A stretch of DNA of 64,000 nt from Klebsiella huaxiensis. GTDB taxonomy: Bacteria; Pseudomonadota; Gammaproteobacteria; Enterobacterales; Enterobacteriaceae. The stretch is taken from the NCBI RefSeq assembly GCF_003261575.2, contig NZ_CP036175.1:4526001-4590000 (forward strand). The letters run 5' to 3'. Under the pieces are notes generated by a model, which was not told the origin of the DNA, did not search any database, and saw only the letters and a program-made list of their open reading frames with translations. Of this stretch, positions 21,692 to 30,701 are shown piece by piece; within the stretch, counting starts at the first letter, position 1; each line of letters begins with the position of its first letter. A program made the position numbers and the translations under genes.

Positions 21692-22486
21692 ATGGGCCTG
21701 TTAAACCGAATAAAAATGCTGTGGCAAACCGCCGTCGGTTCGTCTTATTCCTGGCCCGCGCTGGATGTCACTCTTCCCGGCGAACGCTATTTGCACCTGG
21801 TTGGCAGTATTCATATGGGCACCCGCGATATGTCGCCCCCTCCCGCCAGGCTGTTGAAAAAGATTCGCCAGGCCGATGCGCTCATTGTTGAGGCCGATAT
21901 TACCGGCAGCGAAACGCCGTTCAGTAACCTCCCCTCCTGTCCGCCGCTGGCGGAACGCCTGAGCGCATCCCTGCTCGCGGAACTAAAAGAGCGAACGGGA
22001 GAAATGGGCCTGTCTGTTGCGCTATTTGATAGTCAGCCGCTGTGGCAGGTCGCGATGGTCTTGCAGGCCACCCAGGCGCAAAAGCTCGGGCTAAGGGCGG
22101 ATTACGGTATTGATTATCAGCTGCTGATGGCGGCGCGTGAGAGCAATATCCGCGTGATGGAGCTGGAGGGTGCCGACAGCCAGATTGCGCTGCTGCGGGA
22201 TCTGCCCGACGGCGGACTGGCGCTGCTGGAGGATACGCTGACCCACTGGCGCACGAATGCGCGTCTGCTGCAGGTGATGATTAGCTGGTGGCTGGAGCAG
22301 CCGCCATCAAAAGGCGCAACCGTGCTGCCAACAACCTTTAGCCAGTCGCTATATGATGTGCTGATGCATCAGCGCAACCTGGCCTGGCGAGAAACGCTGC
22401 TGGGGCTGCCGCCGGGGCGCTACGTGGTTGCCGTAGGAGCGTTACACTTGTACGGGGAAGGGAATCTGCCGGATATGCTGACATAA
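21692..22486 (+). CDS. ybaP: TraB/GumN-family protein YbaP
   Basis: YbaP belongs to the TraB/GumN/PrgY (Tiki-like) family of putative metalloproteases; the E. coli function is unknown. Start ATG 21692 after ACGGAG gives 264 aa, matching E. coli YbaP closely. It keeps the two family motifs: GSIHMG near the N-terminus (about residue 38) and VGALHLYGEGNLP at the C-terminus, together with conserved Glu residues (IVEADI, MELEGA). The stretch MVLQATQAQKLGL is shared with E. coli. It sits before ybaK as in E. coli, but ybaQ is missing between it and copA. Confidence 0.92.
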   Translation: MGLLNRIKMLWQTAVGSSYSWPALDVTLPGERYLHLVGSIHMGTRDMSPPPARLLKKIRQADALIVEADITGSETPFSNLPSCPPLAERLSASLLAELKERTGEMGLSVALFDSQPLWQVAMVLQATQAQKLGLRADYGIDYQLLMAARESNIRVMELEGADSQIALLRDLPDGGLALLEDTLTHWRTNARLLQVMISWWLEQPPSKGATVLPTTFSQSLYDVLMHQRNLAWRETLLGLPPGRYVVAVGALHLYGEGNLPDMLT

Positions 22487-22687
22487 AAAAATGGCCAATA
22501 TCTCTATTGGCCCGTCAAAGAGGAATTTCATCATTATTATTATTCCGGGGTTCACGCCCCGGATCGTCTGATTGTCGCTCAAAGTGACCATCACTGCCAA
22601 TACTATTGCGCAAGATGATACTATTTTTTAGACAGCCGTCGGGCGTATGCTTAAGTCACATGAAATCGGTTGGTAAGAAGGATAACG

Positions 22688-23167
22688 ATGACTCCCGCCG
22701 TAAAATTACTCGAAAAAAACAAAATCCCTTTTAAGATCCACAGCTACGATCACGATCCGAACGAAACCAATTTTGGCGATGAGGTAGTGCGTAAGCTGGG
22801 GCTGAACGCTGACCAGGTCTATAAGACTCTGCTGGTCGCCATCAACGGCGATATGAAACACCTTGCCGTCGCGGTAACTCCGGTAGCGGGTCAGCTGGAT
22901 TTGAAAAAGGTAGCGAAGGCCTTAGGCGCGAAGAAAGTGGATATGGCCGATCCGATGATCGCGCAGCGCGTCACCGGTTACCTGGTGGGCGGTATCAGCC
23001 CGCTTGGGCAGAAAAAGCGCCAGCCAACGGTAATTGACGCTCCGGCCCAGGCGTTTGCCACCATTTATATTTCAGGCGGTAAGCGCGGGCTGGATATTGA
23101 GCTGGCGGCCAGCGATCTGGCGAAGATCCTTGAGGCGAAATTCGCCGATATCGCGCGGCGCGATTAA
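22688..23167 (+). CDS. ybaK: Cys-tRNA(Pro)/Cys-tRNA(Cys) deacylase YbaK
   Basis: YbaK clears Cys-tRNA(Pro) formed when prolyl-tRNA synthetase mischarges cysteine. It acts in trans with ProRS. The 159-aa protein starts at ATG 22688 (MTPAVKLLEKNKIPFKIH). It is a single YbaK/ProX editing domain with the key lysine in QVYKTLLV (about residue 46) and the GGISPLGQKK loop. The catalysis depends on the substrate thiol. Confidence 0.95.
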   Translation: MTPAVKLLEKNKIPFKIHSYDHDPNETNFGDEVVRKLGLNADQVYKTLLVAINGDMKHLAVAVTPVAGQLDLKKVAKALGAKKVDMADPMIAQRVTGYLVGGISPLGQKKRQPTVIDAPAQAFATIYISGGKRGLDIELAASDLAKILEAKFADIARRD

Positions 23168-23192
23168 CCCCTGCTTTATCTCAGAGGATAAT

Positions 23193-23410
23193 CCCGGAGG
23201 CGGCGCTTAACGCGCCTTGTCCGGGCTACCAATCCACAGATGGCTGCAAACCCGTAGCCCGGTCAGCGTAAGCGCCACCGGGAAGAAGCAACGCCAGGGG
23301 ATCAGGTACGGCACATTTCCCGGAGGCCGCGCTTGACGCGCCTTACCCTGGCTACAAAACCCAAACCGCATGGCCACGTAGCCCCGGTAAGCGTAAGCGT
23401 CACCGGGGAG
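23193..23410. repeat. Cluster of four REP/BIME units
   Basis: Four palindromic units alternate in orientation between ybaK and ushA: about 23193–23230, 23252–23283, 23313–23354 and 23377–23410. They share the cores CCCGGAGGC...GCGCCTT and GTAAGCG...CACCGGGG. They lie after the convergent stops of ybaK and ushA and may act as a shared terminator or mRNA stabiliser. Confidence 0.8.
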
Positions 23411-23419
23411 TTTCAGACA

Positions 23420-25072
23420 TTACTGCCAGCTCACCTCGTCTTTCGGCTCAAATGCTTCAACATCCAGCGGAGAGTTTTTCTGGATGTACTCCTTCAGCAC
23501 TTCGGCGTCGATAAAACCGGTATTGACATAGCCTGGTTTGGTATCGATATGCGGATAGCCATCGCCACCGGTAGCGTTAAAGCTCAGCGTCGCCATGCGG
23601 TAGGTTTTCGCTGGGTCTACCGGCTCGCCCTTGATGGTCAAATCGTTAAGCTTGCCGTCTTTAGCCACAAAACCAACGTTAGCAAACTGCGGATAAGCAC
23701 CGGAATCCGGCTTCATCTGCGCCACGGCGGTCAGATACTCCGTGACTTCCTTGCCGCTCATATCGACATACACCAGCACGTTGCCAAAGGGTTGCACCTT
23801 CATCACGTCTTTATAGGTGATATCGCCCGCTTCAATCGAATCACGCACCCCGCCGCCGCTCATCACCGCAAAGTCGGCATTACTACGCGCCATTTGCGCT
23901 GCCAGCAGCAGACGACCCATATTGGTTTGCACGAAACGAACTTTGCTGCGATCGCCCTCCAGATGTCCGTTCACACTGCCAATTTTCACCTGCAGCTGCG
24001 CTTTGCCTTTATTCTGGAACGGCGTTAGCAGAGAGAGCATCTGCGGGTTTTCGGCGATTAGCGGCGTATAGAGCACACGCTCGCTGTCACCGTTATCGTA
24101 GGTGATCTTTTTCTTCAGGTTGACCGGAATCAGCTGATAGTGCACCAGCTTCATTTCACCATTGCGGAATTCAAAGTCGGCGCGGCCAACATATTTACCC
24201 CACTCGTGGGCCTGGACTATCCAGATACCGTTCTGTTTGTCCGGCGCGCACGGGCTGCCCGGCACATAATCCACCTGTTTTTTATTCTCAGACGCCATAC
24301 ATACCGGATCCTGAGAGTGGCCGCCGACGATCATTGCCAGCGAACCTGCCGGCAAGCTACGCGCCATCTCAACGTCGCCCGGTGCATTAGAACCGTGCGC
24401 GCCGTTGTCATAATGTCCCATATGGGTGGTCGCCAGAATCACGTCCGGCTTTTCGTTCTGCTGCAGCTCCTGAATCACTAATTTGGCTTCTTCCGCCGGT
24501 TTGCGAAATTCGATATCCGTAAAATACTCAGGATTACCAATTTTCGCCGTATCGTCGGTCGTCAGGCCGATGACCGCAATATTCAGCCCACCGCGTTTAA
24601 ACAGCGCCCACGGTTTAAACAGACGCTCACCAGTACTTTTCTGGTAAATATTGGCGGAGAGGAACGGAAACTTCGCCCATTTTTCCTGCTGACGCAGTAC
24701 GCTAAGCGGATTATCAAACTCATGGTTACCCACCGCCATCGCATCATAGCCAATCAGGTTCATACCGCGAAAATCGGGCTCCGCATCCTGTAAATCTGAT
24801 TCCGGTACGCCGGTGTTAATATCACCACCGGATAACAGCAGCACGCTGCCGCCCTCTGCTGCCACCTCTTTACGAATACCGTCCACCAGCGTTTTTTGTG
24901 CCGATAGCCCATATTCGCCGTAATCGCTACGCCAGAAGTGACCATGATGATCGTTAGTATGCAGGATGGTAATTTTGTAGGTTTTATCCTGCTCATAAGC
25001 CTGTGCCGACAGGCTTCCCAGCGATAGCGCTGTGAATAATGCCAGCACAACGCCCCGTTTGATCAATTGCAT
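23420..25072 (-). CDS. ushA: Periplasmic UDP-sugar hydrolase / 5'-nucleotidase UshA
   Basis: UshA hydrolyses UDP-glucose and 5'-nucleotides in the periplasm so that nucleosides can be taken up. ATG 25072 gives 550 aa with a signal peptide ending SLSAQA. The N-terminal metallophosphatase domain shows ILHTNDHHGHF, SGGDINTG, VGNHEFDN and TTHMGHYDNGAHG. The C-terminal substrate domain contains the stacking motif FNATGGDGYP and the mobile hinge between the domains. Length and motifs equal the E. coli enzyme. It is divergent from fsr. Confidence 0.97.
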   Translation of the reverse strand: MQLIKRGVVLALFTALSLGSLSAQAYEQDKTYKITILHTNDHHGHFWRSDYGEYGLSAQKTLVDGIRKEVAAEGGSVLLLSGGDINTGVPESDLQDAEPDFRGMNLIGYDAMAVGNHEFDNPLSVLRQQEKWAKFPFLSANIYQKSTGERLFKPWALFKRGGLNIAVIGLTTDDTAKIGNPEYFTDIEFRKPAEEAKLVIQELQQNEKPDVILATTHMGHYDNGAHGSNAPGDVEMARSLPAGSLAMIVGGHSQDPVCMASENKKQVDYVPGSPCAPDKQNGIWIVQAHEWGKYVGRADFEFRNGEMKLVHYQLIPVNLKKKITYDNGDSERVLYTPLIAENPQMLSLLTPFQNKGKAQLQVKIGSVNGHLEGDRSKVRFVQTNMGRLLLAAQMARSNADFAVMSGGGVRDSIEAGDITYKDVMKVQPFGNVLVYVDMSGKEVTEYLTAVAQMKPDSGAYPQFANVGFVAKDGKLNDLTIKGEPVDPAKTYRMATLSFNATGGDGYPHIDTKPGYVNTGFIDAEVLKEYIQKNSPLDVEAFEPKDEVSWQ

Positions 25073-25235
25073 ATTTCTCTCCCTGACAAAGTAACAAGTG
25101 CCGAAAGTATAGCGAGTTGGTGAATTAGACAACTTTGTTTTCAGAAATGAGACTTTATTCAAACCTTAGGGGCAGGTATGTTAGGCGGATAATAATTCCA
25201 CCTGCATCCTCTATAAAAAACACTTAAGTGAACCT

Positions 25236-26456
25236 ATGGCAATGAATCAGACCGCACAACCCTTATCCGGCCCCGCTGCTGCGCCGCAAAAAGCACGCAC
25301 CTCGTTTCGCATTCTGGGGGCCATCAGCCTCTCTCATTTGCTAAACGATATGATCCAGTCGCTCATCCTGGCTATCTACCCGCTTCTACAGGCCGAGTTT
25401 TCCCTGTCCTTCGTACAGATTGGGATGATCACCCTCACCTTCCAGCTGGCATCGTCACTTTTGCAGCCGGTGGTTGGCTATCTGACCGACAAGCACCCGA
25501 TGCCGTGGTCGCTGCCCATTGGCATGTGCTTTACGCTTTGCGGTCTGGTCCTGCTGGCGATCTCCGGAAGCTTCGGAATGGTTCTGCTGGCCGCTGCGCT
25601 AGTGGGTACCGGCTCATCGGTGTTTCACCCGGAATCTTCGCGCGTTGCGCGAATGGCCTCGGGCGGACGCCACGGCCTGGCGCAGTCAATATTCCAGGTT
25701 GGCGGTAATTTTGGTAGCTCATTAGGGCCGTTACTCGCCGCTCTCATTATCGCCCCGTATGGCAAAGGTAATGTAGGCTGGTTTGTGCTGGCTGCGCTGC
25801 TGGCCATCGTGGTGCTGGCGCGAATTAGTCGCTGGTATGCCGCCCAGCATCGTATGAACAAAGGTAAACCAAAACCGGTAATTATTAATCCGTTGCCGAA
25901 AAACAAAGTGATTCTTGCAGTTAGCATCCTGTTAATGCTGATTTTCTCTAAATACTTCTATATGGCGAGCATCAGCAGCTATTACACCTTTTATCTGATG
26001 CAAAAATTCGGATTATCGGTGCAAAATGCGCAATTCCACCTGTTTGCTTTCCTTTTTGCGGTAGCGGCAGGAACGGTGATTGGCGGGCCTGTTGGCGATA
26101 AGATCGGGCGTAAATATGTTATTTGGGGCTCTATCCTTGGCGTCGCACCGTTTACCCTTGTTTTACCCTACGCCACATTAGAATGGACCGGTATTTTGAC
26201 GGTGATCATTGGTTTTATCCTCGCATCGGCCTTTTCCGCCATTTTGGTCTACGCACAGGAGCTACTGCCGGGCCGTATTGGCATGGTTTCTGGTTTGTTC
26301 TTTGGTTTTGCCTTTGGCATGGGCGGACTCGGAGCTGCGGTACTGGGGCTGTTAGCTGACCATACCAGTATCGACCTGGTCTATAAAATCTGTGCTTTCC
26401 TGCCTCTTCTCGGCATCCTGACGATATTTCTTCCTAATAACCACCAAAAATCGTGA
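25236..26456 (+). CDS. fsr: Fosmidomycin resistance MFS efflux protein Fsr
   Basis: Fsr is a 12-helix major facilitator exporter whose overproduction gives fosmidomycin resistance in E. coli. The 406-aa protein has the same length and nearly the same sequence as E. coli. Landmarks are the SLSHLLNDMIQSLILAIYPLL helix 1 region, the motif VGYLTDKHPMPW between helices 2 and 3, and IGGPVGDKIGRKY between helices 8 and 9. The natural substrate is not known. Confidence 0.95.
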   Translation: MAMNQTAQPLSGPAAAPQKARTSFRILGAISLSHLLNDMIQSLILAIYPLLQAEFSLSFVQIGMITLTFQLASSLLQPVVGYLTDKHPMPWSLPIGMCFTLCGLVLLAISGSFGMVLLAAALVGTGSSVFHPESSRVARMASGGRHGLAQSIFQVGGNFGSSLGPLLAALIIAPYGKGNVGWFVLAALLAIVVLARISRWYAAQHRMNKGKPKPVIINPLPKNKVILAVSILLMLIFSKYFYMASISSYYTFYLMQKFGLSVQNAQFHLFAFLFAVAAGTVIGGPVGDKIGRKYVIWGSILGVAPFTLVLPYATLEWTGILTVIIGFILASAFSAILVYAQELLPGRIGMVSGLFFGFAFGMGGLGAAVLGLLADHTSIDLVYKICAFLPLLGILTIFLPNNHQKS

Positions 26457-26461
26457 ATATC

Positions 26462-26490
26462 CGGCAGCCAAAGTGAAACCTTGGCTGCCG
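26462..26490 (+). terminator. Terminator-like hairpin after fsr
   Basis: CGGCAGCCAA (26462–26471) pairs with TTGGCTGCCG (26481–26490) around a 9-nt loop, 5 bp past the fsr stop. A T-run is lacking, so it may be only a stabilising hairpin. Confidence 0.5.
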
Positions 26491-26648
26491 CAACCCCTTA
26501 CCCAATCAGCATCATCCCGCATTATCTTCTGCCATTTTGCTGTCCGTGCTTTTTTGCGGATTAATTCCATTTTTCTGCAAAATTCAACAATTATTCATAA
26601 ACAAAACCGCTGAAACTGTCATAAACTATTACTCGGTTTTTTGGTTTT

Positions 26649-26901
26649 TATACCCTAAATAATTCAAGTTGCAGGACAAGGCGCTTGTGCCTTGAACAGT
26701 GCTTGCGCTGGCCCGTAGGCCGAGTAACGCGGCGACGCAGGGAATCCCCAGGAGCTTGACTTCCGTAAGTGACTGGGGTGAGCGACAAATCTGTCAGGAA
26801 CAGATTTGAACACTGTATCGCGGTGGCCCGTAAGGGCGAGGCTCATGGATGAGCCGAGTAACAAAGCCAACGCCCATGCAAATTGAAGTATGACGGGTAT
26901 A
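26649..26901. repeat. Expanded ERIC element upstream of ybaL
   Basis: The ends TATACCC and GGGTATA form inverted repeats, and the centre (26741–26784) holds the ERIC core GAATCCCCAGGAGC...GACTGGGGTGAGCG. At about 253 bp it is roughly twice the common 127-bp ERIC, with extra sequence on both sides of the core. It ends 39 bp before ybaL and is likely transcribed in the ybaL leader. The 484-bp gap 26457–26940 holds this repeat and the fsr hairpin, and no gene. Confidence 0.85.
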
Positions 26902-26940
26902 TGCCGAAAATGGATCAGCTCACCACTGCAAGGAGACGGA

Positions 26941-28620
26941 ATGCACCACGCAACACCGCTAATCACCACCATTGTCGGCGGCCTTGTGCTCGCCTTTATT
27001 CTCGGCATGATTGCCAATAAGCTACGTATTTCTCCTCTGGTGGGATATTTATTAGCGGGCGTGCTGGCCGGACCTTTTACCCCTGGCTTCGTTGCTGATA
27101 CCAAGCTGGCGCCTGAACTGGCCGAGCTTGGCGTGATCCTGCTGATGTTCGGCGTGGGTCTGCACTTCTCCTTAAAAGATTTAATGGCGGTAAAGGCCAT
27201 CGCTATTCCCGGCGCCATCGCCCAGATAGCTGTGGCGACGCTGCTGGGTATGGCGCTCTCGGCAATGCTTGGCTGGTCGCTGATGACCGGCATTGTTTTT
27301 GGTTTGTGTCTTTCTACCGCCAGTACCGTGGTGCTGCTGCGCGCGTTGGAAGAACGACAGCTTATTGATAGCCAGCGGGGACAAATCGCCATCGGCTGGC
27401 TGATTGTTGAAGATCTGGTGATGGTGCTGACGCTGGTTCTGCTGCCGGCCGTCGCAGGTATGGCGGAGAAAGGCGACGTTGGTCTGGCCTCCCTGGCCCT
27501 CGATATGGGCATTACCATCGGTAAAGTCGTCGCCTTTATTGCAATTATGATGCTGGTCGGCCGCCGCCTGGTGCCGTGGATTATGTCACGCAGCGCCGCC
27601 ACCGGCTCACGCGAGCTGTTTACGCTGTCGGTACTGGCGCTGGCGCTCGGTATCGCCTTCGGCGCGGTTGAGCTGTTTGACGTCTCCTTCGCCTTGGGCG
27701 CATTCTTCGCCGGTATGGTGCTGAATGAATCCGAACTGAGCCATCGCGCAGCCCACGATACGCTGCCGCTGCGCGATGCGTTCGCCGTTCTGTTCTTCGT
27801 TTCTGTGGGTATGCTGTTTGACCCGATGATTCTGCTGGAGCAGCCGCTGGCGGTACTGGCTACGCTGGCAATCATTATTTTCGGTAAATCGGCTGCCGCT
27901 TTCTTCCTGGTAAGGATGTTTGGGCACTCACCGCGCACCGCGCTAACGATTGCCGCCAGCCTGGCGCAAATCGGCGAATTCGCCCTTATCCTTGCGGGTC
28001 TGGGAATGGCGCTGAATCTGCTGCCGCAGGCCGGGCAAAATCTGGTGCTCGCCGGGGCGATAATCTCAATCATGCTCAACCCGGTGCTGTTTACCCTACT
28101 GGAAAAATACCTCGATAAAACGGAGACGCTGGACGATCAGACTCTGGAAGAGGTGCTTGAAGAAGAGAAACAGATCCCCGTCGATATTTGCAACCATGCG
28201 CTGCTGGTGGGTTTCGGTCGCGTCGGCAGCCTGCTTGGCGAAAAACTGATGGCCCAGGGCGTGCCGCTGGTGGTCATCGAAACATCGCGTACCCGCGTAG
28301 ACGAGCTGCGTGCGAGGGGCATTCGCGCGGTATTAGGTAATGCCGCCAACGAAGAAATTATGAACTTGGCGCATCTGGACTGCGCCCGCTGGCTGTTGCT
28401 GACCATACCTAACGGCTATGAAGCCGGGGAAATCGTGGCTTCGGCACGCGAGAAGTGCCCAAATATCGAAATCATCGCCCGCGCCCACTATGACGATGAA
28501 GTGGAATACATTATTGAACGCGGCGCGAATCAGGTGGTGATGGGCGAGCGTGAAATTGCCCGCGCAATGATAAAACTGCTGGAAACACCACCAGCGCCAC
28601 TGGAAGTGACCACGGGATAA
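26941..28620 (+). CDS. ybaL: CPA2-family cation:proton antiporter YbaL (KefB-like)
   Basis: YbaL is a predicted K+/H+ or Na+/H+ antiporter of the KefB/KefC type. The ATG at 26941 after AAGGAGACGG gives 559 aa (E. coli 558). About 12 membrane helices span residues 5–385, including STASTVVLLRALEERQL and LFDVSFALGAFFAGMVLNESEL, followed by a cytoplasmic RCK/TrkA-N domain beginning ALLVGFGRVGSLLGEKL (GxGxxG nucleotide-binding) and ending near NGYEAGEIVASARE. A long antisense ORF covers it and is a shadow. Confidence 0.94.
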   Translation: MHHATPLITTIVGGLVLAFILGMIANKLRISPLVGYLLAGVLAGPFTPGFVADTKLAPELAELGVILLMFGVGLHFSLKDLMAVKAIAIPGAIAQIAVATLLGMALSAMLGWSLMTGIVFGLCLSTASTVVLLRALEERQLIDSQRGQIAIGWLIVEDLVMVLTLVLLPAVAGMAEKGDVGLASLALDMGITIGKVVAFIAIMMLVGRRLVPWIMSRSAATGSRELFTLSVLALALGIAFGAVELFDVSFALGAFFAGMVLNESELSHRAAHDTLPLRDAFAVLFFVSVGMLFDPMILLEQPLAVLATLAIIIFGKSAAAFFLVRMFGHSPRTALTIAASLAQIGEFALILAGLGMALNLLPQAGQNLVLAGAIISIMLNPVLFTLLEKYLDKTETLDDQTLEEVLEEEKQIPVDICNHALLVGFGRVGSLLGEKLMAQGVPLVVIETSRTRVDELRARGIRAVLGNAANEEIMNLAHLDCARWLLLTIPNGYEAGEIVASAREKCPNIEIIARAHYDDEVEYIIERGANQVVMGEREIARAMIKLLETPPAPLEVTTG

Positions 28621-28629
28621 GACTGAAGC

Positions 28630-28658
28630 GGAGCCGATATCGACAAAGTGTCGGCTCC
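28630..28658 (+). terminator. Terminator-like hairpin after ybaL
   Basis: GGAGCCGA (28630–28637) pairs with TCGGCTCC (28651–28658) about 10 bp past the ybaL stop; an AT-rich but not T-only tail follows. The rest of the gap to 28885 is AT-rich with no gene seen. Confidence 0.55.
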
Positions 28659-28885
28659 CGTTAATGACTAATTATTTTCAAATATCAAAAAACACTCCAA
28701 ATTATTTACCACCCGTTATTACCCGTTAATTTAAACACAACCCATAACAATTCATACCTATAATAAAACCGTCATAAAAAGTCAAAATAAACAACCTCAT
28801 TAACCACCTTATTTTGTTTACTACAAAACAATTTTCCATTAATCTCTAGAGACATCTATTTTTTATATTAATGGAAGCCATAATA

Positions 28886-29437
28886 ATGACGTGTAAAAAT
28901 ATGCTATGGAGCAGCATAATAAGTTTTATTATGCTATCCGCTAATACTCATGCCATCGATGGAACAATAATATTCAAAAGCACATTAACAATCGGTGCTT
29001 GCAAGGTACACGCTAACACTCACAGTACTCCGGCAACAATGCTAAATGACATCAGTTTAGCCATGCCTGCAGTTTCGGCCAGCAACCTTAACGGCAGCGT
29101 GTCGTTCATCATCAACGTCAACTGTTACTCCGAACAGATTAATCTCGATAACGTAAAAATCCGCTTTACCTCCGACTCGGCAAATGAAAATGGTATTTTA
29201 CTAAATACCGCAGCAAACGGAGCATCCAATATAGGTATCAGGATTGCTACAGCAACAGGAGTACCGATAAAAATCAACGCACCGGGAGAACGTAGCGCTG
29301 TGGCACCCCATTACAGTAGTTCATACAGTTCGCTTCAAACCGAATACATCGCTTCTTATCAAAAACTGAACGAGATGCAAGAAGTGAATGCTGGCCCAGT
29401 AGAAAGCATGCTGAATTACGAAGTCATCTATTTTTAA
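28886..29437 (+). CDS. Fimbrial-subunit-like exported protein, type A, copy 1
   Basis: The 183-aa product starts at ATG 28886, seven bases after GGAAG; the upstream in-frame ATG at 28871 has no ribosome-binding site. A signal peptide (MLWSSIISFIMLSANTHA) precedes the mature start IDGTIIFKST. Two cysteines (IGACKVH, NVNCYSEQ) are placed as in type 1 pilin folds. The C-terminal NYEVIYF has the penultimate aromatic and alternating hydrophobics of a chaperone-recognised pilin. It is a paralogue of the gene at 30082 (LLNTAANGA, ASYQKL, LNYEVIYF shared). No chaperone or usher is in this locus. Confidence 0.72.
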   Translation: MTCKNMLWSSIISFIMLSANTHAIDGTIIFKSTLTIGACKVHANTHSTPATMLNDISLAMPAVSASNLNGSVSFIINVNCYSEQINLDNVKIRFTSDSANENGILLNTAANGASNIGIRIATATGVPIKINAPGERSAVAPHYSSSYSSLQTEYIASYQKLNEMQEVNAGPVESMLNYEVIYF

Positions 29438-29457
29438 CCTGCAGAGAGTTAACCATA

Positions 29458-30057
29458 ATGAAGAAAATGTTAAAGTTAGCAGGTCGAGGAATAATGACCA
29501 TCGGCCTCATGACATCGTTATTAATATCCCCAGCGCACTCTGTTGATGGTTCGTTTAATGTTGCAGGAAACATTGTTAATGAAACCTGTATTGTTGAAGG
29601 AGTAGTTGTCATTCCTCCATATGGTGGCAATAATATACCAGCCAGAGATATGGTCATTGAATTTGGCTCACATATTTCTTTCGATGGTGATGAGACAACA
29701 ACCTATTTCGTCACCGGAATCCCTTTCAGTATCAAACTATCTAACTGCGCCGCTACGGTAGCATGGCAGAATGTTCGCCCCAGATTTACCACATCAGGGA
29801 AACTGGATGGCAAAGGTATGTTGATTAATATGGATAAAGCCGGGCCGCAGAATATATCAATGTACATTGATAAATATACAGATGGTAGCTTTACAAAAAT
29901 TAAGTTTAACGAAAGCTCAGGCCCCGCAACGCCCCTGCCAACCTCGCCAGGTAACGTTAATCTCAACTATCGTTTTTCACCCTATAAAACCGGAAGTTTA
30001 CCGACCAAAGGCGGGCCGATTCTTGGTATTGTTAATTATGAGATCGAGTATCTCTAA
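29458..30057 (+). CDS. Fimbrial-subunit-like exported protein, type B, copy 1
   Basis: This 199-aa protein has a signal peptide (IMTIGLMTSLLISPAHS) and mature start VDGSFNVAGNIVNETC. Cysteines in NETCIVEG and LSNCAATV fit a pilin-like disulfide, and the C-terminus is NYEIEYL. The segments VRPRFTTSGKLDGKGMLINMD and GPILGIVNYEIEYL recur in the gene at 30702, its paralogue. It differs clearly from the type A proteins, so A and B form a repeated pair. It starts 20 bp after the preceding stop. Confidence 0.72.
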   Translation: MKKMLKLAGRGIMTIGLMTSLLISPAHSVDGSFNVAGNIVNETCIVEGVVVIPPYGGNNIPARDMVIEFGSHISFDGDETTTYFVTGIPFSIKLSNCAATVAWQNVRPRFTTSGKLDGKGMLINMDKAGPQNISMYIDKYTDGSFTKIKFNESSGPATPLPTSPGNVNLNYRFSPYKTGSLPTKGGPILGIVNYEIEYL

Positions 30058-30081
30058 CATGTTGCATAAAAGGAATATACC

Positions 30082-30654
30082 ATGACATATACCCGATTTA
30101 AGCTCTGGAGCGGCACATTTGCATTGCTAGTGTGGCCGGGTATTTCTCAAGCCGCTGATGGCACCATGATATTCAGAAGTACACTGTATGCCGGTGCCTG
30201 CATGATTAACGCTGACACGCCGGAAGTTTATAAGGGGTTACGCAACCTCACCATTCCGCTACCCGCAGTCTCAACCAGCACCCTTAGCGGTAGCGTGCAG
30301 TTTAATATCTATATTTCGTGCCAATGGACGGAATTAGTTAATCTCGACAACGTGAAAGTCAGTATGACGTCCGATGCAACCAACAGTGACGGCGTTTTGC
30401 TGAATACCGCAGCCAACGGCGCTACCAACGTTGGCATCCAGATCAGCCATGATTCAGGAGCACGGGTGAAAGTGAATGGCCCCGCTGAGAGCAGCAATGC
30501 AACTCCCCGCTACAGAACCGGCACATCATGGAATATCCACGGAAGTTACCTGACAATGAAATATAGCGCTTCGTATCAAAAACTGGATCCCTCTCAGGCC
30601 GTTACTCCCGGCCCCGTACAGAGCGTACTGAACTATGAAGTTATCTACTTTTAA
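30082..30654 (+). CDS. Fimbrial-subunit-like exported protein, type A, copy 2
   Basis: This 190-aa protein has its ATG 8 bases after AAAAGGA. The signal peptide ends GISQA, with mature start ADGTMIFRSTL. Cysteines in AGACMINA and YISCQWTE correspond to those of copy 1. It shares NLDNVKV, DGVLLNTAANGATNVGIQI, YSASYQKLDP and LNYEVIYF with the gene at 28886. The protein is AT-rich in coding sequence compared with the core genes around it, and an unlinked assembly system would be needed for surface display. Confidence 0.72.
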   Translation: MTYTRFKLWSGTFALLVWPGISQAADGTMIFRSTLYAGACMINADTPEVYKGLRNLTIPLPAVSTSTLSGSVQFNIYISCQWTELVNLDNVKVSMTSDATNSDGVLLNTAANGATNVGIQISHDSGARVKVNGPAESSNATPRYRTGTSWNIHGSYLTMKYSASYQKLDPSQAVTPGPVQSVLNYEVIYF

Positions 30655-30701
30655 TACCCGCGGATACGAAGCATAAAGTCTGATAATAAAAGGTTCACAT
30701 T

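Noticed and set aside
22491..22512. GGCCAAT/ATTGGCC hairpin after ybaP as its terminator
   Set aside because: The run of A lies on the upstream side, so the T-tail would serve the minus strand, where no gene needs it.
26664..28079. 471-codon open frame antisense to ybaL
   Set aside because: It is Ser/Pro/Ile-rich low-complexity with no domain, overlaps the conserved antiporter gene and lacks a ribosome-binding site. It is a codon-bias shadow.
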